64,000 nucleotides of DNA from Malurus cyaneus samueli (lineage: Eukaryota; Chordata; Aves; Passeriformes; Maluridae), in assembly GCA_009741485.1 (NCBI GenBank), contig CM019216.1, positions 42,688,844-42,752,843 of the forward strand, in the 5' to 3' direction. The position numbers were made by a program, and so were the translations under genes. Numbering within the stretch: the stretch's first letter is position 1; the number at the start of each line of letters is the position of its first letter. The notes beneath the pieces are model-generated. The model made no database searches and was not told the DNA's origin. It saw only the letters and a program-made list of their open reading frames with translations. Below, piece by piece: positions 33,812 through 47,000 of the stretch.

Positions 33812-36800
33812 TAGTGTGAAATTCATGAATCTACACAAGTCCCCTTGGAGATTATGTTATTGGAGTCTATGTTAATCATTTAATCAACAGACTTATGCTA
33901 ATGTGTGTTTTTTACCCTTAATTTCTCAGTAACATTCTGTTGATGTGTTATACAGGAACGGTGTTCTGCAGCTTTGGAACACAAATTGAATAATTGTATA
34001 AATAACTTACTGTGTTATTGAGAGGCCATGAAACACAGTGAATCTGTGAATAACCCTTAAATCCCACACTGTAACATGAACCAAATGTACATCACAAGTT
34101 AAATATGTGTGCTATGCTTTCAGCATCTTTTTAATAACAGTCATTTGGCTATTTAGGCCACATGCTGCTGTAGGGAGAATACACTGGAATTCGAACTAAT
34201 GTTATCCTTTGATTTATATCAGGTCTTAGTTCACATATGAAGGTTTGTTGGTTGGTATTTTTTTCTGCTTGTTTGTGTGTTTGATTTTTTTATTTTTAAT
34301 TTAAAATTGTTGGATTTTGGGAAATTACTGTCAGGCTTGTGACACTTCATCTTTCCTTTTCCTGGTCAGGCTATTGTCCATATTCTGAATTCTTGAGGAG
34401 AAGGGAGTTCTCTACACATCTTGAGATATAAGAGATAGAGGGGCTGAGATCCCATTTAAATTTTCTAATTTGAAGCAGTTTGCTGAGCATTTCATCTTGA
34501 AATTGGTTTCTTTCTTATATAGTCATGCAAATGTCCAATTTCAGAATATTTCGGGATATAATAAAAGTATAGATGCAGCCCTGATTTAGATAATGGCTAT
34601 AACAACACTCATTAAAACCTTGAATGTGGCAGAGAAAAGTTATAATCTCCTTGGCGTTAGTGCTCATTTTTTGTAGGCTTTCTGCAGAATTTAGATAATT
34701 ATGTTCATGTTAAAAATGGAAATGGACAATCTGACTATGTAGCCCAGAAGTTGAAAGTTTTTCCCAAATCTTTGTAGATGAAGGGTTTTGTACTTTGAAA
34801 CTGTAATTTTTAAGAGAGATACAGAAGGCAGATTGAATTCTGGGAAGATTTCTACTTAGACAGATGCCTTCTCTTAAACACCAGCAGCCTTGAAATGAGT
34901 GCAGAGGTATGTGCAATATAATGCATCACATACAGACTTTCTTTGGTGCATATGAAATGGTAATTTTAAGGTCTACGTGGATGTTGGGGGCAGGGAAATT
35001 TGCATTATTTTCTGCTCTCTCCTGAGTCTGCAAGTATCCTCTGGTTTATTGTGTTTTTCTTTGGAAACCCTGTTCTGCAGGGGCAAAACCTACACCTCTG
35101 AAGCCTAGAAGGGAAAATGGAGGGACACTAGTGTGTTTGATTAGCTGGTGGTATAGTAAAGAGAAGTAAATTGAATAGTAGCAGCTTATGAATTTTAATG
35201 TGGTTTTTATTCTCATACTGTTTTAGTGTATTTTCCATACATAAAGTATGCAAAGGACTGATTAATCAGAAAAGTCATTCTTAAAAGTAAATTGACAGAA
35301 TGAAACCAAATCACATTGCAGCAAATATGGCGAAGAGAAATACTGTTTATTCACAGAGCTTGTATGTGGATATGAAAAAATAGGTTTTGAAGTAGGTGTA
35401 AGATGGGAAAACAGTGTGTGTGTACCAGTTAACATACAATGCTGTGCTTAATACCAGCATTCACTAAACTCTGGTGTTCTTAAGGGGACACAAGGATCTG
35501 CTATTCCTGGCTATCTCTGCTGAGCAGCTGCATGCAACTTGAAAGGAATTTCAGTAATCCTTGTAACGAACCTATCTAAGCAGAGAATCTGTTGTTGTTT
35601 TCTCTCCAGCAATAGGGTCCAGGAGACCAGGGCCTGAGGAAGCTTAGCTCAGGTTGTGGTGTCATGAGCTTTTTTGAGCCAATTTTATGACTCACTGGCG
35701 CTGGGAAGAGGGACTTCCTCTTTTACCACTGCTCCCAGCTGCACTGGCCTGACACCATCCATGGCCTCTGTAACTATGGGGAACCCAGCTCACTCATCAG
35801 AGGACTTTTGTCCTCAGCACCAATAACAAAAAAAATCCCAAAACAAACCCCTAAATTTTCTGTTCCAGGTCTGGGCAGTAGCTGGGAGCGGGAAAAAGCT
35901 GAGCAAGCATACTGGTTTTGGTGCCTGAGACAAAGGTGGCATTTGAAGGGAACTGGATGTAGGGATCCATGCCTGGTTCAGAGAGTCTGAAGAGGGGTAC
36001 TTTTACTGCTTGCTTCACACGTATGAACAGCGGGCTACGGAGTGATGAAAAGAAGGGTCTATATATTACTTCTGGAAGTAGGGGGTGCCTGTAAGGAGTT
36101 GGAAAAGGAATCAGTCCTGGGAGCATATTGCCTGAGAGTTGCAGGAACAGAATGGGGGACAAGTTCAGGAGAAGGCAGGCAGAACAGGAATGTGGCTGAA
36201 AGCATGAGCAGAGCTGAAAAGATTGCTGAAAGAAGAGGCAGTTGCTGCTGGAGCCACACTATGTTCACTTACTAACCAACACTGGACTCTTGAGACAGGT
36301 GGAGAGTCAATGATGGGGTCCCAGCTGCTGGAGAGTTCCTGTGTCTGTGTATCCAGAGCTTGCAGCTCTTTATCCAGAGTAAGCCAAGTCCTCTGCGCTG
36401 TGTCAAAACCCTTTTCTCACCCAACTGAGAGTAATAGGGAAGCTGCTGATTAGTGCTAACATAGGTATCTTACTCTGGTTGTTCTCCCACATGCCCATAC
36501 ATTCAAAATCTTTGGATTCCAGTTGTCATTTGTGTGTTTTCCAGATGTATTCTTATTAATTTGTAGTCTCTAGGGTGTTCTTTATTTTTGCATTTCATAC
36601 TTTTCTGCTTTGCAGATGGTCATGTTTTGAGTTGGTTCCAACAATAATTTACTCAGCAACCATAAAACTTTCTGTGACGGTACTTTAATCTTTAAAGAAA
36701 AGAAAGTTAAAGGGCTTTGATTCCTTGTAGTCAATCACTGAAGGGACTAAGTTTTGCAAGTGACTTGTGCCTATGTGTTAGTCAAAGCTACTGTGAGCTA

Positions 36801-37368
36801 AACCCTACCATTCACTTCCACCTACCTTCTGTGGTTGTAACATAGCTCAGATTTTCAGCCCTTTGTCTTCTGTTTACATCTTCCCTTTTCACTCCCAATT
36901 CCTCTGCAGCAAGATATCTTCCAGAGGAACATGTTCCTTGTTTGAGGATTACTCCTGTAAACAGAAGTACTGCAGGAGTCTCACAGGGAAGTGATGGTTT
37001 TGTATGATAAGGGAGTCACCTGAAAGTGTGACTGTGATTCTGCTTTCTATGCTTCATGTTTACTTATGTAACATTAGTGCAAATGAGATCACAATGAGGT
37101 TGTGAATTTAGTACTGTGTTTGTATGTAAGTGCATTTAAAAATTCAGAGAAAAAACTTAAAATTTGGAATTGTCTCTAAGGCAAGCATTACTCTAAAAAT
37201 ATCTAGTTTAGGTAAATAAGCATATGTATAAAGCATCTGTCTTAAAAGATACACATCCTGTCTTCATATTGTGTTAGAACATATCCATAAAGTCTAGAAG
37301 TGGAATAAAATTTTTACTTTTTCATTGTTTGTAAGCTTACATAATTAGTATATTCTCTTCCCCCCATT

Positions 37369-37695
37369 TTATTTGAGGAGTATATAAATGAGTTGAATGG
37401 AAAATTACAAATATACAGTAAAACCTTTGAACAGCATTTGCAATGTAGATCTATTATTAGCTTTATTCTTTATTGTGTATTAGCAGATCTTTTTCTGTGA
37501 AACAAAAGGTGACTAAGATACGGAATGAAATTATATAGAGGATCTATTTTGAAAGTAACATATTTAATAGAATTTTAATTTCTTTTATAATCCCACATTT
37601 TCATGTAACAGACTGGCCACACATACACTATAAGAAATGGTAAAGCTCACTCTTGTGGTATAGTAAGAGAAGTGCAGAAGCAACAGCCCTTTATT
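37369..37695 (-). promoter_or_regulatory. LAMA4: Candidate LAMA4 polyadenylation signals
   Basis: On the minus strand AATAAA hexamers occur at 37690-37695, at 37469-37474 and 37462-37467 as a close pair, and at 37369-37374, some 170-500 nt after the LAMA4 stop codon. Which one is used cannot be told from the sequence. Confidence 0.35.
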
Positions 37696-37865
37696 CTTCA
37701 GTGATTTTTGTTTGTGTGTAAATATTAGAAATGACCCCCCATTCCTGCTTTCTGTAGATGTAGCTGTGATATTTTCATTCTTCTTGTCTTGTTGAACATG
37801 GTTTCATTTGTGCTGTTTTTCTTTCTGTGGTCTAAGGAACTTTTCAGCATCAATGCAGTGCACTA

Positions 37866-38011
37866 TCAGGCTGCTGGACAGGTATTAATGCTCACAGCAC
37901 CACTAACCAAAGCTGCTTTACTAAAACTCACTGGCTTTTCATCAATCATGAAGTTACGAATGCAGCCAACGAAGGAATTGCGTGTAGTCAGGCTTGATGT
38001 TAGCAGAGACT
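37866..38011 (-). CDS. LAMA4: LAMA4 last coding exon and stop (LG5)
   Basis: Acceptor CTTCTTCCAG. The exon encodes [40 protein letters not shown] and INTCPAA, then TGA at 37866-37868. It ends exactly as other LAMA4 proteins do. Confidence 0.97.
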
Positions 38012-41000
38012 CTGGAAGAAGGAGATTAAAAAAGATAAAATGAGTAAAAATTTAGAGCTCATGATAGGCAAAATAATCAGTTTCGTGGCAACTTTTTTTA
38101 AAATTTGCTACTAAGTGCAGCTTTTCTGAATCCTCTGTGGTTCTTCTAAAATATTTGGACTACTGCCAGTGTCCTAGAGGCCATTAAAGTATGGTTAGTT
38201 CTCTACACTTCTGTAAAACTCTTGATACTACATTGTCAATAGACACAACTTTACATTTTTTGACAACTACATTATTTTAAGTACAGAGTAGATGAGTCCC
38301 AGTGTCTGTTTTTGTAATTTAACATCACATGTATTGTCATCTGTGTCTGATTTGTTAGTTTGCACTCAAATTTACTGTAGCTGCATGGCATTGTTTAATA
38401 TTGTTTCTTGTTTGTTGCTGTGAAGTTCTGTGTAAGAGTTTCCTGTGCTGGGCTGATAACAGCATTGTAGAGCCAATGTATGGCATTGCTTTAGTATTCT
38501 ATAATTAATGTAGCAATAGAAGGCTCTATTATGAAGCAGAATGGCATTTGCAATTACCCCTTTATATTACCTCTCTGGGAAGAGTTCTGCCCTAATAAAA
38601 TTCCAGTTTGGATTTAAAGAGAGAGCAGGCATCTGCACATAGATTTTATTATTCCCTTTAGGCTCATTTTGCCTCCTGGCAGTATGGGATAGATGTGAAC
38701 ACCACGCACTCAAGCCACTAATCCAAGATAAGCATTATGATGAATTTTGTAGTTTGAGGCATTAATGATTGACATGCCAGGCTCAGAGAAATAATGCTGC
38801 ATGTTTTCAGTGAGAAATGTGCTGGGGTTGACTTAAAAATTGAATCACGTAGTGTTGATTACAGTTTGTATATGAACCCCAGCAGAGTAGCTCTGTCTGT
38901 TGAATAAGGGAGGGAAATGTAGTAATCTTGGCCCATGCTACACAGATGGTCTGTGAGTCACAAATACACAGAGGCAGAAATCTGTCTAATAGGAACCCCT
39001 TGTTAGAAAAAGAATCTCCATGTTTTGTCTTGAGTTCAAAGATGACATTACTGGAAGAAGAAGAAAGAAGCCTACTACAACTAAAGCTTGGGACTCCAGT
39101 TACAATGGCAGCGAGTTTCCTATCCCATTAATAAATAAATCACTTCTTAAAAAAACAGTAAGCCCACATGGGAAGGTAATATAGAAAAAGAATTTTTGTT
39201 TATAGTTGGCCAACTTCTCTACTGAGCCCATACCTGACCCTCCAGCAGCTGTGAATGTTTTAATTTCAGTGAAGCAACACATCTTTTTCTTAGAGAATTT
39301 GAGGCAGAACATTTCTGATCGGCCCTTGAGCCTTTGGATTTTACTAGATTGTTCATGTGTTCTGTTCTTTTTGAGATGAAAACTTAGTCTTCATGCTTTC
39401 TCTGGAAACAGGGTTGAAATCTGAGAATAACAGACTACAAAACTGCCAAAAACATACCTGGTACACCTCCAATAAACACTGGCTCCCTGTGGTCAATCGC
39501 CTTTGGATTTAGCGGCCCTACCACATGGTTGACTTCAGAGTCTACGTCCAGCTGCACCACATTTGCGTCTCTAATAACTGAAAAGAGAAGGAACAGGGTT
39601 CAACAAGAAGTAGCACATGAGTTTTCTATGACAGACAGGAGTTATCTGTTTGGTGTGAGCAGTTGATTTGGTGCTTGCTAGATTGGGTGACATCAGCGAC
39701 AGTCTGTGGGTGGATTCTGGCATAGAGCAGGGCCAATGGGTATATATACAGTGGGAGCAAAGGTGCTTTTGAGTGGGGCTTTTTGACTGAGTGGGGCTTT
39801 TTTTGATCATTGGTGGCAGTGTTTAGGCTCCAGGTTATAAGCAGACAATGGCATGTGGCTTAGAAAAACTGTTTGCCCAATCACTCCCAACTGACGATTT
39901 ATTAGAATGCACTGAGGCTTCTCCATGGCTTGTGTGCCTGGATTTCCTTTGGAAGGGAACCAGAATGCTTGTGGGAAAGGGTGCAGACTCAGATCTCTTC
40001 TGCAGTGATAGTGGAAGGCGTCCTAATTCAGCATCTAGACAGGAAGATGAGGGTGTTCAAAGTACCAGAGGTTTAGAAGTAATTTTTGACTTTCAAAACC
40101 AGGAAAGAATAATGACTGTCTGGCACAGAGGCAAAATCCCAGCTGTAGACATCTCTCTATTGTGAGCAAAAGGTTCTGCACATCTATCTTGTTATTTGAC
40201 TTTTAAGGACAGCATATAGTTGTGCCTACTGCATTCTATAGATTTACTCAACCTCTAATTGGGAAAGGAAGAAAATAGTCTGGCATATGCATTAGGAAGG
40301 GTTGCCAGAATTTCAGCTGGGCTGCTTTTGGTTCTTTGAACAAGGAGCTTCCATCTTTGTTCTTCCTTTCTTTGTAGGCACTTGTGCTCCCAGGAAGTTC
40401 TACTGTGCTATATCTGAGGGATACCTAAGACTGTATTTCATACAACTTGAGTCTTGACAGGTGAAAAGGAAGTGAAAACACTGCTGTATTCCTAATGCTC
40501 TAGCCCATGGAGATGGATATCTGGGGAGGGAGAGATGGGGTCTGTTACCTTATTTAGGGGTGATCACGTTTTACTGACCTGCAATTCGATGCCACCTGCC
40601 ATCACAGAGACTCTGTTTCAGTGTCACTGAAGTTGAAAAATCTCTGATTCCATTATTCAGTTTCACAGTAACCTAAGGGAAAACAATGTAATCATCACTA
40701 TAAATCCTCTCTTTTTTTCTTCTTCTTATGTTCTGTTGTAATAATGTTGTATTCCTCACTTAAAACCTGTCAAGTATCCAAGAGAAAGGAAAACATGTAA
40801 AGTACCTTTGGAATCCAAATTTGAGGTTTTTGGTTGTTTTATTTTTTTTTTTAATTGTTCAGATTCAATAATTCCGAGACATTCCTTGTTACCTCAAGGA
40901 AGAATTTTAAAAAAATAAAAGATTAAAAAATAAGAGCTAGTTCCACTCATTTACTAGTACTTCTACTCTATAATTTCTTGTGTGGTAGATTAATATTTAG

Positions 41001-44000
41001 AGGCATCAGATGACATTTTTGGCATCTTGCTAGCCACCTATTAAGGAAAATAGTAACGAAAAACCCAAGTATAAACAAGCAGAAAGGATTTGAAGAAGGA
41101 ATATATAGCAAATTTAAGAATGACTTTTAAGTTGCTTGTTCAAACCTACCAATAAATCTCTGGCAGAGCTACAAAGTGAACCTAATTCTGAATTTTACAT
41201 TTGCTTTATTTAATGGATTAATATCTTTCTGCATGGCAATGTTCTAGCACCAGCAAAAACGTGTTGTGCCCCTGTTGTGGGGTATGAGATTCCTGGTAAA
41301 GATTGCCAGAGAACTCCAAACTCTGAGTCCAACCATTCAGGCTTTTAAAATGTTGAAGTTGTCCTTGATTATGCTGACACCATGTTGACTGAAAATCGCA
41401 GAATCATAGAATGGTTTGGGTTGGAAGGGTCCTTAAACATCACGTCGTTCCAACCCCACTCCCATGGACAGGAACACCTTTCACGAGATGAGGTTGCCCA
41501 GAGCCACAACCAACCTGGCCTTCAACATTTAATGAGATGGGGCATCCCCAGCTTTTCTTTTCCAGTGCCTCACCACTCTCACACTAAAGAATTTCCTGTT
41601 AATTTCTAATCTAAATTGACTCTGTTTCAGTTTGAAGTCATTCCTCCTTGTCCTGTCACTACATGCCCTTGTAAATAGTCTCCTGCAAGGAAAAAAACTT
41701 GTATTTAATTCTAGATGGCCTCTGTTTTGATATAGTTGTAACCAGGAAATATTAAATTTTTTTTTTTTTTCAGAAGGGCACCAGCAAGCACAATTGAAAT
41801 TATCCTCATGTTCTTTTTTTATGCACCCTTGGACAAAATGTATAGATTAAAGCAAATCAAGAATCAAGAGAGAAAGTGACTCCTTAATAAATCACCCAGA
41901 CAAGCTGTACTGATAGATATGCATACATTTAAAAAATGAATTAAAGTTACTGATCTTATTTGTACAGCAAAACACAAGTAGATGGAAGAGAAACCAGCCA
42001 AGGCAGTGGAGGAAATGTGACCTTCATTGTACCTGTCCATTTCTCATGTGCATGTTCAGGTACTCTCCATTCACGCTGTGGCCATGCAGTAGGATTCCTG
42101 AGCTACTTCGCGGACGTATTTCAAAAACAACTTCAAATTTCAGACCTAGACTGAAGGATTCATCTGTGATGTAAAAAGAATATTCCTTTTTTACTGAGTT
42201 AGTGATGAAATTGGACATTTATTCAAAGTCAAAATAGAACATTAAACACTGGGTGGATTTTACTTGTCCTTAAAAATCTTGAAACGTGAGATAGCCTGGT
42301 GTGCTGTCAATGACCCATTTCAACTTTTAATTTGAATGTGTTTTCTTGGAGTACTAATAAAGGATTATTTACTTTACTCAATTTACAAAATGTATTTTGT
42401 TTAAATATATTTCTTAGCAATGAAATGGACAGCAGAAAGTAAATGATTTGTCTTTTTTTGGCTGTTTCTTACTGTGCAATTTCCCAGACACTCAGCAGTT
42501 ATTATTGAGGGAGTAGGAGTTCATTTGAGCTTTGATGATTCAGTAGGAGAAACTCCCTGTTTTAATCTGGTGACAGGCCAGGGAGCAAACTAGAAACACT
42601 TGGCTGATTATTCTTGGTGCTGCTAGTGAATAAGGTTGTGAAGTTTTCTTTCTTGTTCAGATCAGAGCCTATGTAACCAAAACACCCTCATAAAACTCTT
42701 CCTGGAATACACCATGACAGAAAAGATGTGTTCTGTCATGCTGTTCTGTATTAAGACATACAGAAAGCCTTTCTGCAGGAATTTTTAATTGCATGTTGTT
42801 TTATTAAATAAAAAATAAGGGATGACCATTTGATGGTGTACTTGGTCTTGGCCACGTTGAATTCTATGATAAATTTTAGCATATTGTGGTTTGTTCCCTT
42901 GATAAATTATTCGTGTTATTTGGAACACCTACATACAGATATGTTTATGTAACAACTTGTTAAGTTTTACGGTGACATTGTGACCTGTCAATATAATTTG
43001 CTTTCCACAAAAGTGATCTGTTTCTGACGATCCTTGCAGCTCACAGCCTCAGAAATTACCATATCCTTTTTTCAGTAAAAAATGCTGTTGTAAAGCACAG
43101 TGAATACTACGGTCCTATTTTGGGATGCATTTGTTTAAGAGTATATTACCAAGGACGACATATCCTCCTTCTGATGAAAAGTATGTTCCTGTTTCTGATG
43201 GGCCTTCAAAGCAAGGTGTTACACTGAATGTCTGTGAAGCTGAGGTAAGTGATCTTCCATTGAGCTGTAAGTTGCTGAGACAGCCACTAAAGCTGTAGAC
43301 AGAGTTAATCTGAGGGGTAAAAAACCACTTGATTAGTAAATAAACTGCTTGTGGAAGGAAATAAATTCTTCTGTCCTTATTTTTACTTGTTTATAAGCTG
43401 TAAGGCTGTTATTGGCACAAGAGTTTTGAACTTAGAAACAATTTCCAGAGAAGGGAAGCAGGAAAAATGATTCTTATAGCCTCTCATGTCTTTTTGATGA
43501 CTTCAAGGTAATTCCAGCTTGTGCTGTTTCTCAAACAGTCCTTATTGAATTGTGAGAAACCAAGCTAGGATAAGGCAGTGATATATATATAACCTCATAG
43601 CCTCAAGGCAAGACAGGGATCTACTTTTTCAGAGTAGTTTATCAGTCTTGTTAGTCACATAACACTAAAGATTACCTTGAAAGAGACTTTGTTACATTAA
43701 ATTTTGTTTTAACACTCCTTTCCATATGCTTCAATACCAATCTGTATAACAGAATCCTGACCTCTTGGTACTGTCTTTAAACAGAGATACTAAGACAACA
43801 GTAAAATCTCTCCAAAACTCATTGTAGATCTCAGACCTCAGGGTGAAATTGATCTTGCCTAACATTACTTGTCTCATCTAATTTTGGATGTCACTAGGAT
43901 TTCTCTGTTCCTCATGGACCATTGTTTTCCTGGCTGCTGCTGCAAGGCTATGGGAGCCTAACCCAGCTACCACCAACCCAGACCTGTGAGAGCTCTGCTC

Positions 44001-47000
44001 CATACGTCAACTGAGTTGTCTGCTCCTCAGCAGGATGAGGGTCCAGATCTTAGTAAGCTTCGATTTCATTCCTACAGTCAGCTTTTGTATTAACTTTACA
44101 TAGAGGTATGGGGTCTGAACATAGAAATCTGCTTTACCTGGATGTTTTTTACAGCTTTTCCAGGAGCTACACCTCCAATATAGAGGGGTTCAGTGACTTG
44201 CCAAGTATTACCATTCCCATCAAAAGATTCTTCTAGTACTCGGAGACCATCAATGATCAAGCGACCAGTATTTTTGCCTTTAATAAATATCACCTAGGAA
44301 GGGAAGAAAGAATGTGGAAGGTTACTTTCATCTGTTAAGGGATTGCTGCTAGGCAGTGGAAGATGAGATATTTGAGGAAAAAAAGTGTGTGATACTGTAT
44401 AAGCCTGTTTCGTTAACTGCCAGTATTCTTTGCTGGATGAATCTCTTTTTTCATATTCATGTGAAGGCTGGATAGTAAAACTGCTGCCTTTCTTACGTTT
44501 TAGTGTACAAGACAGAGGTAATCAAGGTGTCATAAGGTGTACTGAGATCTACAGATCTTATATCTGCATACATGATTCATTGCTAACTATCACTGTCAGC
44601 ATTTTCAGTCTTCACTAGTTTTATGGTGTGGATTCATCCAACCTGCTTTAAACACCCAAGTCAGTAGTTTAGTAAGTGTAGACTTCCTTTGTAGTTAATG
44701 AGAAGAGAGAGATACCTACAGAGGAAAATTCACCTTGACTCCTAAATTGTCTTTTTATTTTCATAGATTAGTGAGGTAGCCTAAGAGAGCTATACTCCTT
44801 TCTTAGGCACTTCAAAGACATTTGCTGAACAAAATTATTCTAGTCCTTCCTTTCCTAGCTCACTTAATTCTTAATTGCCTTACTGTCCTGCTTGTTTCCT
44901 TAATTTCTGTTCAGCTGTTAGTGTTGGGAATTGCTGAATTTTTATAACTGACTCACTGTACCATCCTTAGTTAGTGACTTGATAAAATGCTGCATGGAAG
45001 ATTTAAAAATATTGACATTAAGTTTCTCAATATATAGATTTGTTTATGAATACATGAATGAAAACTCCCTGAGCTTGCTCACATGAGCAGTGTCTATACT
45101 GCAGCCTTAATAGCATGTGCCATCATAATGATTGCTTTTTTTTTTTTTACTTACATTGTGCCACAGACCATCATTATATTTCTCTTGGCTCTTAATCCTT
45201 ATCTTCTGATGACCAGCATTAAACATAAAAATGAGTCGTCCATGAGCAACGAAAAGGGCCATGAAGTTGATCTCTTTTTGATCCGACACATAGAAAATCA
45301 TTCCATGAGATGAGTGAGTTTTCAGGCTGATAGAGAACTGAGCTCTGGCACATAAAAATACAATATTAACATTATAGCAGATACATTTGATTTAAATCAA
45401 ACATCAGGCAGAGGAAGACTGGGATTTTCCATTCATCCCAAGAAATATTCATCTGCTTTATGGAAGTGGTGTTTCTGAGAAATATTCTGTGATGGCTTTT
45501 TCAGCAGAAGTCAAAGTTGGAGAAGAATCTGCCTGGCAAAGAACTTGTTTTCAAAAATTAAAATCTCTGGAATGAATAAATGCAATGCAGACCACCAAAA
45601 TCTGACACTATTTACATTACATTTCCTTTCATGTTAAACAGCAATGTTGGGGGAATTTTTAAGAGTGATGGCATGGAGGCCTGATGCTTAATGTTATTCC
45701 AGACTTACTTTAAAGTTCCCCTTCCTTTGTAGCTCTTTGTGAAATCCAAGACAACATGGGAAGTCACACCATTATTGGTTTGACATTGTCACAGAAAATT
45801 TCTTGAGTGATTGCTATTATTACTTAGAATCTAAAACATGACAATGTTGTACTGGTGTAGGACAGTGCCAGAACTAATTTCTTCGTATGTCAGGTGACTA
45901 ATCTAGCTTCCATTCTCCGTATTGTCTCAAGGACATACATTCCTGATTGCATGTGTGTGCACATTCCACAGACACTCAGTCCCTTGCAAAGATCACTTGT
46001 TTTTAAATTATATAAGTAATTGGGTTTTTTTTTATGAACATTACCATAATGAAGCTTTCTTTACAGCTGGAAAATAAATATGTGTTGTAGGGATGTAGGG
46101 ATGAAGGTGGGTGAAGATATTAGAGTTTGGGTTTTCCTTCTAATGGGTACCTAGTTCTAATCAGGATTGCCCTAAGTAAAACACTTGAATTAAAATGAAC
46201 ATAATGATCTTTTTATTGAAATCAGGAAAGAACACTCTTCTTTTTTGAATTAGTGGTCTGGTATGCTTCCAGGACGTGCTGTGTTGTTGAATTTATAGTG
46301 TTTAATGGAAAATATTAAACCAAAATTCTTGTTGGATTTTGAATATTGAATGACGTATTCTGTAGGAGAAGGAAAATTGAATGTTGACAGTATCTTTACT
46401 CATTATTACTTTCATTTCCATTATGGCTTGAATTGGACAAGGTTCTCATAGCTTTATGTCCTACTGCACTGTGAAGATTCGTAATCATTAAACTACTGAC
46501 AAGGTCCACTCAGCATGCTACTGCTTCCTTTCTTGGGGAACTTTTGTGTTCTTTTCCAGCCCTGCTCTAATGCCTTTTCTTCTTGTGAAGTGTAAAGAGA
46601 CTGTGCATTGCTTGTACAGAACTAACATCCTCAAAATCTTCATGTAAATGGGCAAGGAGACACATGTTGTTAATATGCAGTGCAGATGAAGACTCCAAAA
46701 GAGTGATGTAACTGGAAACACATTCTATGTATTGCTTTTACTCGACTCAAGCACCTTTTAATATAACCTACAAACATGCTCTGTACAAATTTTGGCCTAA
46801 GGTATAAAAGAAAAAGCCTTGGTAGCAGCAGAAATACACTACTTCTAAAAAAGTTTGACATACATCTATCTCCTCCCGAGTATATTTAATTTTTATTTCT
46901 AAAGTCACTTTACCTTTGACTGAAATCCTTTGGTATGTGATCAAATTCTTGCCGGCTGTTTGCTGTTCCTCCGAACTGATAGGCATGTTCGGTTGCCTTG

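Larger units (their letters stand above)
31819..37865. other. TUBE1-LAMA4 intergenic region and LAMA4 3' UTR
   Basis: The left end is the CpG-rich TUBE1 promoter. 32165-32713 holds a diverged duplicated segment with a CR1 piece between the copies. 33785-33811 is a perfect hairpin. The rest is AT-rich unique sequence with short random frames. The right end must contain the LAMA4 3' UTR. I could not find a frame resembling FAM229B, which lies between these genes in human. Confidence 0.6.
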
